Origin: an uncultured bacterium
Lineage (GTDB): Bacteria; Verrucomicrobiota; Lentisphaeria; Victivallales; UBA1829
Direction: 5' to 3'
DNA length: 64,000 bases
NCBI GenBank assembly: GCA_902778895.1
Contig: CACYZF010000005.1
Span: forward strand, 62,001-126,000
Shown piece after piece: positions 17,124 through 30,200 of this stretch. Under the pieces are notes generated by a model, which searched no databases, was not told where the DNA came from, and was given only the letters and a program-made list of their open reading frames with translations. Every line of letters starts with the position of its first letter. Position 1 is the stretch's first letter. A program made the position numbers and the translations under genes.

Positions 17124-17127
<4 letters not shown>
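15430..17127 (+). CDS. Triple-TM PQQ-like beta-propeller
   Basis: 565 residues. Residues 1-145 contain three hydrophobic helices (about 13-30, 79-101, 119-142) with a charged coiled-coil-like segment (38-60) between the first two. The propeller starts near 195 with QWPQFRGSILPN (W-P-x-F-R-G motif again) and has docking motifs GELKWKTD, GRILWHKQ, GETVWKTE and GKVLWSQD. The membrane part has no known domain name to me. It sits between the NapH-like protein and the diaphorase, so it probably belongs to the same membrane complex. The in-frame region upstream of 15430 is inside the NapH gene and is not coding. Confidence 0.83.
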
Positions 17128-20048
<2,921 letters not shown>

Positions 20049-20054
20049 CCTGCC

Positions 20055-21146
20055 ATGAAGTTTTTTCGCATCGCTGCTCTGATTATTCTGTTCCTGCTGG
20101 GGGCCGCTTGTCTCGTGTGGTATTTCCGTACAGGCGACACGGATAATACAGAAAAAAAGGAGGCCTCCGGCATGCTCCTGACGGATACTTCCCCGCTCGG
20201 CGAACTTTCGGTCCTGTCCGACGGCACGCTCGCCGCCGGGAACGCACGCGGCGAGGTGAAGTTTTTCCGTACGGGCGAACCTGTGCAGACGGTCTCCGTA
20301 TCGAAGATTTCGATCTCCGCCCCGGTCGCGGAGTTCGACGGCGTCTGCTACGTCGGCGACGAGGGCGGCACGTTCGCGGCGTTCACGCCGGACAAAGGCG
20401 TGCTGTGGACGTTCCGCGCGGGCAACCAGATCACGGGCGGCGCGGTGCGGGATTCCGACGGTCTCGTCTGGTTCGGATCCCACGACCATTCCCTGTACGC
20501 GCTGGACGCCTCGGGGAAACTTGTTCACGAGGTCGAATGCAACGGGCAGATCAACGGCTCCCCGGTGTTCGACGGCGCCTTCGTGTACCTGGGCAGCTGC
20601 GACGGCAAGCTCCGCAAGATCGACATCCACACGGGCGAGGTCGTGAAGTCGCTGGATTTCGAGTCCTACATTCCGGAAACCCCGGTCCTGTCTGATGGCG
20701 TGCTGTTCATCCTCACCCACGGCGGCGAGCTCGCGGCGGTCAACGCCGACAGCTTCGAGCTCCTCTACCGGGTCAAAACCGAAAACACGTTTTTCACCTC
20801 GCCGTTCGTGACGGAATTCGACATCTTCCTGACGGATTCCAACGGGAAGATTCATGTACACAAGCGCGCGGACGGCACATATCTGGCCGATCTGCCTTCC
20901 GACGATTCTCTGAATCCGATCTGCACCGGCTTGGACCGCGGCGTCTACACGATTTCCCGCCGGGGCGTCCTGAGCCTTTTCGCCGTTCCATCGAGACTGC
21001 GCGGGGGCTGGAGCTGGAAGCAGTACGTCATCGCAAAGTTTCCGTCCGACTTCAAATCGGGCGTGATCGCGGCTGGCGGCATCCTTGCCGTCCCCGATGA
21101 ATACGGCAATGTTTTCTTCGCCGAAAAAAAGGAGTTAGAAAAATGA
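20055..21146 (+). CDS. Membrane-anchored PQQ-like propeller, short form
   Basis: 363 residues. A hydrophobic segment at about 5-24 anchors the protein; the rest contains propeller blades such as GVLWTFRAG, DHSLYALDASG, DGKLRKIDIHTGE and YVGDEGGTFAAF, the PQQ/BamB-like pattern. It is smaller than the other three propellers (six or seven blades at most) and lacks the W-P-x-F-R-G motif. It follows the diaphorase by 6 b, with AAAGGAACTG as ribosome binding site, and overlaps the ABC ATPase by ATGA. Role unknown; placement suggests a periplasmic accessory of the redox chain or of the ABC transporter. Confidence 0.8.
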   Translation: MKFFRIAALIILFLLGAACLVWYFRTGDTDNTEKKEASGMLLTDTSPLGELSVLSDGTLAAGNARGEVKFFRTGEPVQTVSVSKISISAPVAEFDGVCYVGDEGGTFAAFTPDKGVLWTFRAGNQITGGAVRDSDGLVWFGSHDHSLYALDASGKLVHEVECNGQINGSPVFDGAFVYLGSCDGKLRKIDIHTGEVVKSLDFESYIPETPVLSDGVLFILTHGGELAAVNADSFELLYRVKTENTFFTSPFVTEFDIFLTDSNGKIHVHKRADGTYLADLPSDDSLNPICTGLDRGVYTISRRGVLSLFAVPSRLRGGWSWKQYVIAKFPSDFKSGVIAAGGILAVPDEYGNVFFAEKKELEK

Positions 21147-21781
21147 ACTTGACCGTTACCGATTTGACCAAGACCTTCACGCGAGCGGACGAGCGCATCG
21201 AACTGTTTCGCCGTTTTAATTTGACATTGAACGCGGGCGAGGCGTTGACCGTGCTCGGCCCCTCCGGCAGCGGCAAGACCACGCTCCTGCGGATGATCGC
21301 CGGAATCGAGCCGTCCGACGGGGGCACGATCCTGTTCGACGGACAGGACATCTTCGGGATGCCCCCGGAAGAACGCCGGGCGTTCCGTCTGCGCCACATC
21401 GGATTCGCGGACCAGTACGCGCGCATGCTGCCGCAACTGACCGCGCTGGAAAATGTGCAGATCCCGGCGGCAGGCGAGGGAAAGGACTACTCCGCCCGCG
21501 CAAAAGAGCTCTTGACGGAATTCGGCCTTGCCAAACGCATGGACCATTTCCCCGCCGAATTGTCCGGCGGCGAACTTCAGCGGGTCGTTCTGGCGCGCGC
21601 TTTGATCCTCGAACCGGAATTCCTGCTGCTGGACGAACCGACATCCGCGCTGGATGCCGTCCGGAGCGATTCCCTGCTGGAACTCCTGCGCGACGTGAAC
21701 CGCACGCACGGGACCGCGATCCTGATGGTCACGCACAATACCCGCGTTCTGGACTTCTTCCCCCGTTCGGTGAGCTTATGA
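21143..21781 (+). CDS. ABC transporter ATPase, LolD/YbbA type
   Basis: 212 residues, the normal length for LolD/MacB/YbbA-class ATPases. Walker A GPSGSGKTT (39-47), signature LSGGE (140-144), Walker B LLLDEP with D164-E165, and H-loop VTHN are all intact. These ATPases power mechanotransmission permeases that extract lipoproteins or hydrophobic molecules from the membrane rather than ordinary solute channels. Overlaps the preceding propeller and the following permease by 4 b each. In this operon it would be suited to extract or move the lipid or lipidated product; this is inference from context. Confidence 0.9.
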   Translation: MNLTVTDLTKTFTRADERIELFRRFNLTLNAGEALTVLGPSGSGKTTLLRMIAGIEPSDGGTILFDGQDIFGMPPEERRAFRLRHIGFADQYARMLPQLTALENVQIPAAGEGKDYSARAKELLTEFGLAKRMDHFPAELSGGELQRVVLARALILEPEFLLLDEPTSALDAVRSDSLLELLRDVNRTHGTAILMVTHNTRVLDFFPRSVSL

Positions 21782-24621
21782 CCTCTCTCTCCCGTCTGTT
21801 CCTGCGCGATCTCCGGTATCACTGGAAAGGGCTTGCGTCGCTGACCGCGGCGGCATGCCTGATCTGCGCGGTCCTGACGGGCGCTTTCCTGATCGGCGAC
21901 AGCGTGCGCGGGACGCTGATGGACAATGTAAAACACAACGCGAAAGTCGCACGGTATCGCCAGAAATTCCCCATTCCGGTGTCCAGTCCGGTTCAAAACG
22001 CCCTGGGCGTGCTTCATGTGAAGGGCTTCACGAAGGACGGGATTCCGATCGATGTCTACGCGCTGCCGGACGATTCCATTTCCGGACGCGATGCCCGGGG
22101 CAGTTCCGCTCTGGAGAAGAAACTGAATTTGAAGGACGGCGAAATGCTTTCCGTCCGCATCCCGGAACTGAGTACGATCCCGGCGGAAAGCGCCATGGGA
22201 AAGCCGCCCGAGCTCAAGCAGATGCCGTTTGTGTGGCGCGGCGAATGGACCGGGGCTGAAAGCGAGCTCAATTTCGACGATCCGCAGTTGCCGCCGGACA
22301 ATCTTTTTGTCAGCCGGGAGGCGCTCGCGCAGGCGCTTGACCTGCCGGACAATGCCGTGAACGAGGTCTGGATGCAGGAACCGGAGCCGCCTTCCGACGA
22401 TCTCCTGTGGGAGCTTTCCGGGCTGACGCTGGACGAATGGGACGGGCGTCCCGTCCTGAAATGCAAATCCTATTTCCTGCCGAAAGCCGTTTCGGATGCA
22501 TTGCCGAAGGAGGCCACGCCGATCCTGACGCTGTTCGTGGAGACGCTTTCCGACGGCAAAACGAGCCTGTCGTACTGTTTCGCGGGGGCGATCCGCGGCG
22601 ATCCCGTCCCGGTCGAACGAGGCCATGTGCTGGTTTCGTCCGGCCTGAAGGAACGGTTCGCCGGTCCGGTCGGACTTTCTTACTTCACGTCCGGTTCCTT
22701 CCGCACGATTCAGCGGAAAACGGCGGAAATCGGGCATGCCGGAACGGTCGACGATTCCAGCATCACGGATGTGCTGTCGCCGGAGATACCCGGCCTGACG
22801 GATTCCGCAGACTGTTCCGGCTGGGAAGCCGCGATTCCGATCGACTTCGACCGGATCAGGGACGAGGACGAAGCGTACTGGAACGAGTACCGGAGCAAGC
22901 CGAAACTGTACCTGAACTTCGAGGAGGCGCAGGAGATGTTCGCGCCCGGACTCTGCACCGCCGCGCTCTTCCCGGCGGACTGGACCGCGGACCGCGTCCG
23001 GCAGGAGACGCTGAAGACGCTTCGGACCATGCCGGAATACAGCCGCGTGGAAGACATCACGAACAGGACGGCGGACAAAGTCTCGCGCGGCGTCCCGTTC
23101 GCGCCGCTGTTCCTCGGACTGAGCTTCTTCCTTATCGTCTCCGGTCTGCTCGTGCTGGCAATGCTTCTGAAACTGCATATTCAGGACCGTGCGGCCGAAC
23201 TCGCATTGCTGACCGACTACATGCCGCTCAAACGCGTGCGGAAATTTCTGCTCGCGGAGTTCGCCGCCGTGCTGATCCCGGGGATGCTCGCCGGACTCGC
23301 GGTCGGCACGCTCCTGTGCCGGTTCCAGATCTTCCTGCTGGAACACTCCTGGAACGGCATCGTGCTGATGGAGCGCATCCGGTTCCACGGACGGCCGGTC
23401 TCCTACCTCATCGCCTTTATTGTTTCGGCGGCGTGCGCGTGGGCGGTCGTAATGCTTTCCGTCCGGCGGACGAGCTCGAATCAAACGAAACTCGCCCGGC
23501 CTTATTCCTCCCTCGTGCGTCCGGTCTGGCGCATCGGGATGCTTTCCTTCGTCCGGCTCTGCCGTCAGTATTCGCTGTGCGCGGTACTGCTGGTGCTGGG
23601 GTATCTCGGCACGCTCGGCGTCGGGGCGTTCGGGATCAAGTCGCGCGGCGAGGACGCCTTCGGGTACGCCTATGTCGCGGCGACGCTTCTGCCCGTCGTC
23701 CCGGACTATGATGCGCCGTTCCCCGCGGGCGGTCTCCCCGTACGCGTCCATGCCGCCGACCGTGCAGACTGCTCCAATCTGCTGCTCGCGGCCAGTCCGA
23801 CCGTGTACGGCGCCGACCTCGAAGCGCTGACCGGCGATCCCGGATTCCTGAAGGACGGTTCGGCGGCGGTCGACGAAGGCTCGCTCGTGTGGATCCTGCG
23901 GAAAAAACAGCATGATTCCGTGGACTATCCGAACGGCCCGCTCACGCTGGACCGCGTGCTGAAAGCCTCGGTCTTCCAGGGCGGCGTGCTGACAGGACTC
24001 GACACCTTCGAACGTCTTTTCCCGGAAACGGAGGGCGCGCAGTTCTTCCTGATCAAAAGCGAAGCCGATGTCCCCGCCTGGCGCGAATATCTTGAACCGT
24101 TCGGCCTGAATTTGTGTTCGGCCGACGAATTCATGAACCGCGCCGAACGCTTCCAGAACCGCTATCTGGCGATTTTTTTGCAACTCGGGCTGCTTGGCGC
24201 TCTGCTTGGATTCGGGGCGCTGGTCCTGCTCATGATGCGGAACCTCCGAGCCCGCGAGGCGGAGACCGTCCTGCTCGCGGAAACCGGATGGTCCCGCAGG
24301 ATGCTCGTGATGCTTTATTTGACCGAAAACCTGTGTCTTTTCCTCGGCAGCGCGGGCGTTTCCCTGCTTCTGCTCCTGCTGCTGGCGGCGTTCGCCTCGC
24401 TGAATCTCGCCGTTCTGCTGGGAGGATTCGTGTTCCTGACCGCCGCGGGCATCCTGATGATCGCCGGGATGATCGAACTGTATTTCCTGCCCTGCAGCGG
24501 CGTTTACCTGAAACGTTTCTATCTGAAGTCGCTCTGTTACGGAAACACGTGTTTCCGGTACGAACAGCGGAGCAATTCTCCTTGCATCCCGCATAAAAAA
24601 GCGCGCGATCCTCCGCGCTGA
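21778..24621 (+). CDS. FtsX-type ABC permease with two modules
   Basis: 947 residues. One N-terminal helix (about 19-41), a periplasmic region of about 390 residues, three helices (about 442-560), another helix near 600, a second periplasmic region and three C-terminal helices (about 797-920). Two FtsX-like modules in one chain recall YbbP-type permeases, whose ATPase partner is also LolD-like. The stop lies inside a short GC hairpin (AGCGCG 24600-24605 with CGCGCT 24614-24619), and the last 25 residues after the final helix look unlike a conserved tail, so the natural terminus could have been altered. It ends the gene run; 135 b later an unrelated gene starts. Confidence 0.85.
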   Translation: MTSLSRLFLRDLRYHWKGLASLTAAACLICAVLTGAFLIGDSVRGTLMDNVKHNAKVARYRQKFPIPVSSPVQNALGVLHVKGFTKDGIPIDVYALPDDSISGRDARGSSALEKKLNLKDGEMLSVRIPELSTIPAESAMGKPPELKQMPFVWRGEWTGAESELNFDDPQLPPDNLFVSREALAQALDLPDNAVNEVWMQEPEPPSDDLLWELSGLTLDEWDGRPVLKCKSYFLPKAVSDALPKEATPILTLFVETLSDGKTSLSYCFAGAIRGDPVPVERGHVLVSSGLKERFAGPVGLSYFTSGSFRTIQRKTAEIGHAGTVDDSSITDVLSPEIPGLTDSADCSGWEAAIPIDFDRIRDEDEAYWNEYRSKPKLYLNFEEAQEMFAPGLCTAALFPADWTADRVRQETLKTLRTMPEYSRVEDITNRTADKVSRGVPFAPLFLGLSFFLIVSGLLVLAMLLKLHIQDRAAELALLTDYMPLKRVRKFLLAEFAAVLIPGMLAGLAVGTLLCRFQIFLLEHSWNGIVLMERIRFHGRPVSYLIAFIVSAACAWAVVMLSVRRTSSNQTKLARPYSSLVRPVWRIGMLSFVRLCRQYSLCAVLLVLGYLGTLGVGAFGIKSRGEDAFGYAYVAATLLPVVPDYDAPFPAGGLPVRVHAADRADCSNLLLAASPTVYGADLEALTGDPGFLKDGSAAVDEGSLVWILRKKQHDSVDYPNGPLTLDRVLKASVFQGGVLTGLDTFERLFPETEGAQFFLIKSEADVPAWREYLEPFGLNLCSADEFMNRAERFQNRYLAIFLQLGLLGALLGFGALVLLMMRNLRAREAETVLLAETGWSRRMLVMLYLTENLCLFLGSAGVSLLLLLLLAAFASLNLAVLLGGFVFLTAAGILMIAGMIELYFLPCSGVYLKRFYLKSLCYGNTCFRYEQRSNSPCIPHKKARDPPR

Positions 24622-24712
24622 TCCCGGCACGGGAATTCTGTTTCCCTCATCCCCTATTTGTTTCGGAAACGGACGCATTATGCTCGTCTGTTTCCGTCCG
24701 CTGCCGTGTTTT

Positions 24713-24720
24713 CCCCCCCC
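24713..24720 (+). repeat. Tract of 8 C upstream of the aquaporin gene
   Basis: Eight consecutive C, 36 b before the aquaporin start, in a position comparable to the C tract before HK1. Confidence 0.85.
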
Positions 24721-24756
24721 GGCATCCCCTCATTATTCCAATACGTTTGAAAACCT

Positions 24757-25566
24757 ATGAAATTACGAGATTTTATCGGTGAATTTTCGGGGACCTTCCT
24801 CCTGGTCCTCTTCGGCTGCGGCACCGTCGCGGTCGACACGCTCTTCGGCGAGCATAAAAGCCTGGCGCTGATCGCCCTGTTCTGGGGCATCGGCGTGACA
24901 CTGTCCATTTACCTGACACGGCACCTGTGCTGTGCCCACCTCAACCCCGCCGTCACGATGGCAATGGCCTGCAGCGGCCGGATGGCCTGGAAAAAGGTCC
25001 CAACGTACCTGGTCGCACAGTTCCTCGGCGCGTTCGCCGCAGGCTGGATCATTTATGTGCTCTTCTCGCCCGCGATCGCCGATTTCGAGACGACGCACCA
25101 TATCGTGCGCGGCTCCGCGGAATCGGTGAAGACCGGCCGGATGTTCGGCGAATACTACAATACGAAAGTCGTGTCGCTCGGCCTGGCGTGCTTCGGCGAA
25201 GGCTTCGGCACATTCCTGCTGGTATTCCTGATCTTCGCCCTCACGGAAGGCTGCAACGTCGGACGTCCCTCCAGCGACTCCGCGCCGCTCTGGATCGGCC
25301 TGACCGTCTCCTCCGTGATCTGCCTGATCGCGCCGCTGACGCAGGCCGGACTGAACCCCGCGCGCGACTTCGGCCCCCGCGTGGTCGCCATGATCATGGG
25401 CTGGGGCAAGGCCGCGCAGCCCGATGCCTGCGGCGGAGCATTCTGGGTGTACATCCTGGCGCCCGTTATCGGCGGCATCGTCGCCGCAATCCTCTTCACG
25501 AAACTCTACGAACCCCTGATGAACAGACAAAGCAGCGACTGCTGCTGCGGAAAAAAGAAAGACTGA
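24757..25566 (+). CDS. Aquaglyceroporin, GlpF-like
   Basis: 269 residues, six membrane helices plus two re-entrant NPA boxes: N63-P-A in HLNPAVT and N200-P-A-R203-D204 in LNPARDFGP. The Asp after NPAR is characteristic of glycerol facilitators rather than water-only channels, so passage of glycerol or similar small neutral solutes, possibly including metalloid hydroxides, is expected. The C-terminus ends in an unusual CCCGKKKD tail that could bind a soft metal. The next gene, a metallochaperone-type GTPase, begins 4 b after the stop, so the two are co-expressed. No glycerol kinase is nearby. Confidence 0.9.
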   Translation: MKLRDFIGEFSGTFLLVLFGCGTVAVDTLFGEHKSLALIALFWGIGVTLSIYLTRHLCCAHLNPAVTMAMACSGRMAWKKVPTYLVAQFLGAFAAGWIIYVLFSPAIADFETTHHIVRGSAESVKTGRMFGEYYNTKVVSLGLACFGEGFGTFLLVFLIFALTEGCNVGRPSSDSAPLWIGLTVSSVICLIAPLTQAGLNPARDFGPRVVAMIMGWGKAAQPDACGGAFWVYILAPVIGGIVAAILFTKLYEPLMNRQSSDCCCGKKKD

Positions 25567-25570
25567 TCCC

Positions 25571-26662
25571 ATGAGCAAAACCAAACTGATCCTCGTCGGC
25601 GGATTCCTGGCCGCCGGAAAAACCACCATGTTGAATACTCTCGCCGGACGCTTCACCGGGCGCGGCTTCAAGGTCGGCCTGATCACCAACGACCAGGCGG
25701 CCGACCTCGTCGACACCGCGATTCTGACCCGCACGGGCGTGGAAGTCCGCGAAGTCTCCGGCAGCTGCTTCTGCTGCAACTTCCCCGGATTCATGGCAGC
25801 CGTCCAGTCGCTGATCGACGCCGGCGCGAACCTGATCGTGGCGGAACCCGTCGGCAGCTGCACCGACCTCTCCGCCACCATCCTTCAGCCCATCAAGGAC
25901 AAATTTCCGGACCTCGACCTGGCTCCGCTGACCGTCCTGGTCGACCCCGTCCGCCTGAAAGAAGCTCTGGAGCTCGTACAGACGCTCACGCACCCGGACG
26001 CCCTCTACATCGTGAAACGCCAGCTGGAGGAAGCCGACCGCATCCTGCTGAACAAGGCCGATACGCTGTCCGACGCTCAGATTCAGGAGGAACTCACCCT
26101 GCTGAAGCAGAATTTCACCGCGCCCGCCACGGCGGTTTCCGCCCTTCAGGGGACCGGCGTCGACGTATGGATCGACGAGATCCTCGCGGGCGGACGTCCC
26201 GGCGCACATCTGACCGAGGTCGACTATGACCGCTACGCCCACGGGGAAGCCGTCCTGGGTTGGCTGAACGCCGCGATCGATCTTTCCGGCGCTGCCGGCA
26301 CCGACTGGAACGCGTTTGCGGAATCCCTGCTCGCAAAGCTCAAAGACGCCTTCCTCGCCGACAAGGCTGAGATCGGACACGTCAAGCTCTCGCTCACCTG
26401 CGATGGCAAAGTCATCCTCGGCAACGTCGGGTCCATCGGCGGTACCGTGAACATGCGCGGCGATTCCTCCGTGAAGGGCGCGTCCGCCGTGATGACGCTC
26501 AATGCACGCGTTCAGATGTCCCCGGACGACCTTCAGAAGACCGTTGAAACGATCCTCCCGGAAACGGCTGCGTCCTTCGGCGTCTCCGCGTCCATCGCAA
26601 ATCTGAAGTGCCTGATGCCCGGCCGCCCGAACCCGACCTACCGCTATCAGACTGTCATCTGA
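25571..26662 (+). CDS. COG0523/CobW-like GTPase
   Basis: 363 residues. Walker A is GGFLAAGKTT (10-19), the G3E-family metal-binding motif is C66-F-C68-C69 within GSCFCC, and the guanine specificity motif is N161-K-A-D164. This family of SIMIBI GTPases delivers metals such as zinc, cobalt or iron to target enzymes. The C-terminal 120 residues lack the His-rich stretch of many zinc members and differ from the standard CobW_C domain in what I can recognise (GHVKLSL, GGTVNMRG). Coupling to a channel with a Cys tail suggests a metal or metalloid task. A strong terminator follows at 26671-26718. Confidence 0.85.
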   Translation: MSKTKLILVGGFLAAGKTTMLNTLAGRFTGRGFKVGLITNDQAADLVDTAILTRTGVEVREVSGSCFCCNFPGFMAAVQSLIDAGANLIVAEPVGSCTDLSATILQPIKDKFPDLDLAPLTVLVDPVRLKEALELVQTLTHPDALYIVKRQLEEADRILLNKADTLSDAQIQEELTLLKQNFTAPATAVSALQGTGVDVWIDEILAGGRPGAHLTEVDYDRYAHGEAVLGWLNAAIDLSGAAGTDWNAFAESLLAKLKDAFLADKAEIGHVKLSLTCDGKVILGNVGSIGGTVNMRGDSSVKGASAVMTLNARVQMSPDDLQKTVETILPETAASFGVSASIANLKCLMPGRPNPTYRYQTVI

Positions 26663-26670
26663 TTGCGGAA

Positions 26671-26730
26671 CTTGTTCTGTCGGCGGAGGCACTTCCCCCT
26701 GTCTCCACCGACAGCAAGCCTCTTCCTTTT
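26671..26730 (+). terminator. Terminator of aquaporin-GTPase operon
   Basis: CTGTCGGCGGAG (26677-26688) pairs with CTCCACCGACAG (26703-26714) with one mismatch, extended by CTTG/CAAG, then a pyrimidine run ending in TTTTTT. Confidence 0.75.
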
Positions 26731-27058
26731 TTCCTGCATCGGCATTGAAAAACCACGGCAAAAAAACACAGTCAAGATAAAACGCTGTTTCAAACTGATT
26801 TCCCCTGAAAAAGGCCTTGCGGATGCCAGCGTCCCAGGTTTCTCCCGAAAATCCGCTTCACGACGCTTTCCGAAAACAATAACGGGTTCCAGAACCGTTT
26901 TTTTTGCTTCATATGCGGAAAAATACCTGCCGGTTCCGACCGTTTTCTCCAGAGGAGAAGCCTCGTCGCCAGCGATGGTTCCGGGGGAGGGCTGAATACA
27001 ATCGGAAGAGAACAGCAAAAAACACCCTTTTTTTCGGCCTCAAGTCAGTTTGCCGCAC

Positions 27059-27087
27059 TTGACAAAATATGAATACGCGTATATATT
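27059..27087 (+). promoter_or_regulatory. Promoter of HK2
   Basis: TTGACA (27059-27064), 17-b spacer, TATATT (27082-27087): near-perfect. The predicted leader is about 175 b and carries the 7-C tract. Confidence 0.7.
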
Positions 27088-27234
27088 TCAGGTGTATTGT
27101 GCTTAAACACTCTTTTCGGAATATGGCGGGAGTTCGGCCTGCAATCTCCTGAGGATGGCCGCAGGATGACTCCTGTTTATTCCGGGATAACATTCGGATT
27201 CACCGGTCAGGTCAATTTGAGTTCGGAGTTCCAT

Positions 27235-27241
27235 CCCCCCC
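27235..27241 (+). repeat. Tract of 7 C in the HK2 leader
   Basis: Seven consecutive C, 27 b upstream of the HK2 start. Confidence 0.85.
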
Positions 27242-27268
27242 TGTGGATCCGGGAAAGGCAGACGACAA

Positions 27269-30200
27269 TTGTTTCGTGAACTGTGTTCCAAATTCAGGGG
27301 CAGACCGTTCATCCTGATATCCGGCATCCTGACCCTGCTTCTGCTCGGCTTCCTCTTCTTCAACCTGAACCGGCTGAACCGCAACATGGACGAAACGAAG
27401 AGGACTCATGATTATCTTCAGGACTGCGACGAGGCCGGTGATCTGATCTGCAAGGGGTCGGATAACCTGACCAGTTCCGTGGAACGTTATGTCATCACGG
27501 GCAATCCTGTGTTCCGGGACCGGTATTTCCAGGAAGCGAAACACACGAAAAACCGGGAAGCCGGACTGGAAAGGGTCAAGAATTTCCCGAGCGCCGAAAT
27601 GCTCCGCCGCGATCTGGACGAAGCCATGCGGTATTCGGTCGAGCTGATGTCGCTCGAATATCACGCCATGCGCCTGATTACCGCGGATGCGGACATTTCC
27701 TCCCCGGATTGTCCGTCCGAGATTCGCGACTACGTGCTGACGGATGAGGAGAAATCCGCCTTGCCGGAAGCCCGCAAGGAAATGGCGCGCAGCATCATCT
27801 TCGGGCTGAATTACCTCACATACAAGGATCACATCTATTCCTCCATCGAACGCAGTCTGCAGGATGCCGGAGTATTCCTGAACCAGTACCGCACCAGCCT
27901 CACCGAACGGTACAAAGTCCTGTACTTTTACCAGCTCTGCACCTACGCGGGCTTCTTCCTGGTCCTCTTTGCCTTCGTGACATTCCTGATCCGTCAGCGC
28001 GGACGTGCGAACGCCTTCCTCCGTATCGTCCTCGACAACATCCCGATGCTGTTCTCCATCAAGGACGCGCGGTCTGAGCGTTATGTGGACTGCAACATGG
28101 CCTTCGCCCGTTATGCGTGCCGGAATACGGTCGCCGAGGTGATCGGCAATACCGACGCACAAATATTCGATGAAACTACGGCGAAACAGTTCGTGGAAGA
28201 CGACCGGAAAGCCCTTTCCGGAGATGATACGAATTCCTTCTTTGAAAATGCTCTCGACGCACACGGCAAGCCATGCAGTTTTCTGACGACCAAGCTCAAG
28301 ATCCAGGACATGGACGGCAATACATGCCTGTTCGGGATGTCCCAGGACGTAACGGAGGCGATGGAAAAGCAGCGTAGCAGTGAAGCGATCGCCGAGGCAC
28401 TGCTCGCACTTCAGTCCTACGATGCAGTCTCCCATCCGCAAAAGGTGATCGAGGTCATCCGCAAGCGCCTCAATGCGGATTTCTGCCATCTGATCCGGTT
28501 TGACGAGGCATCGGACGAAGCCGTTGTCGAACCAGACTGCCATGCGCACCTCGATCCCGCGACTCCGTGCGAGCTCGTGGTGGCCTCCCTGAACGACTTC
28601 CGCTACTATACCAGGCACTCCAATTCTCTTGAGCCGTTCGAGATCGAGGAAAGGGCTCCCCTTGAAATCCTGCGCATGTATGCCGTGCTGGACGCGCAGA
28701 CCGGCGCATGGCAGCCGACGACGACGTATTCCATGCCCGTAAACCGCCAGGGTGCACTGTTCGGCACGCTGGCCATCGGCTACGCGATGCGGCGCAGGCT
28801 CACCCCGTTCGAAAAGGAATTCATCGAAACGAGCGTGAAGATCCTGGAGAACGCGCTGGAACGCCAGAAGACCTACAGCGACCTGAGTGCGGCAAACGCC
28901 CGCATCAACCGCGAATACGATTTCGTGAACAACATCTTCGACATCATGCCCATCCCCTGCGTCATCAAGGACGTCGGCAACGATTTCCGGTGCATGCGCT
29001 GCAACGAGGCATACGCCAGGCTCTTCCAGAAGCCGCTCTCCGAGATCGTCGACCTGAACAGCGCCGACCTTTTCTCGCCGGAGATCGCACAGCGGCTCCG
29101 CAATGCCGACCAGGAGGCGATCCGCGAAAACAAGATGATCTTCGAGGAACTCGTCTGCAAGTTCCCGGATGGCGTGGAGCACACGTTCCTTTACCGCCGC
29201 GGCCCGATGACGCTTCCGGACGGACGCCTGGTGCTTTTCTGCGTGGCGGAGGATATTACCGAACTCCGGCTGCAGACGAACAAGGTGCTTCAGATCAACG
29301 AAAAGCTTCAGGGCGAATATCAGCGTGCCGTCAATGCCGAGGAAGCGGAGACCTTCTTCGCCAAGTCGCTCAAGTCCATCCTCGCAATGCCGCCCGATCA
29401 GGACGCCATCATTCCCAGTATCAAGGAAGTCGGCGAATACATCGGCGCCGACCGTTGTTTCATCTATTACCGGATCAAGGACGACGAGGGGAATTCCAGC
29501 TGGGAACTCACCTACGAATGGTGCGGCGAAGGGATCGAAAAGAAATTCAAGGCCAGGACGGATGTCGATATGTTCCCGGACGTGTGCGAGGCGCTGGAAC
29601 ACGGCGAGGATTTTCTGGCCACGGACATCCATTCGATCCATCCGGTCACGTGCGCCTGGCTTCAGGCGCAGAAAGTCCAGTCGATCATCATCACGCCGCT
29701 TCACGATGAAAACGGCGAGGTTTTCGGATTCATCGGATTCGATTTCGTCCTCAACGCTCAGGAGCAGTTCTCCGAACGCATCATCCGAAGCGTGCACGAG
29801 GCCGCCGACGTGATCTTGATCTGCCGGGAACGCAACAAGCGCCAGGCGACCATGTTCAAGGCGGCCGCGGAGGAGAAGCTCCGCTCCGAGATCTTCGAAA
29901 GCGCCGCCATCCCGCTTCTGCTCTTCAACCCGGACGGGACCATCGTCACCGCGAACTCCGCCGCACTCAAGGCGTTCGGCGGGTCCCTCTCCGAAGTCAT
30001 CGGCTGCAATTGCCACGATTATGTCTGCCAGCTCGAAACCAGACCGGATAAATGCCCCCTGCGCCATCCGGAACGCATTTCGCAGGAATTTCTGCTCCAT
30101 CGCCGCGACGGGCAGTATTTCGCGATCAAGACCCAGACGATCCGCGACGATAAAGGCGATCCGCTGTACATCCTCGAATGCGCGGTCGACATGACCGAAA

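Larger units (their letters stand above)
26663..27268. other. Intergenic region before HK2
   Basis: Holds the terminator of the GTPase gene, a decayed copy of the recurring hairpin (GATGGTTCCGGGGG near 26974-26987), the HK2 promoter and a 7-C tract (27235-27241). Short frames exist on both strands but have no recognisable product. The central part, about 26720-26960, shows nothing I can name. Confidence 0.6.

Noticed and set aside
24600..24619. Terminator at the end of the permease gene
   Set aside because: The 6-bp stem overlaps the stop codon and is not followed by a T-run on the plus strand.
21577..24678. Minus-strand open frame of 1033 codons opposite the ABC genes
   Set aside because: Shadow of the permease and ATPase; no domain or ribosome site.
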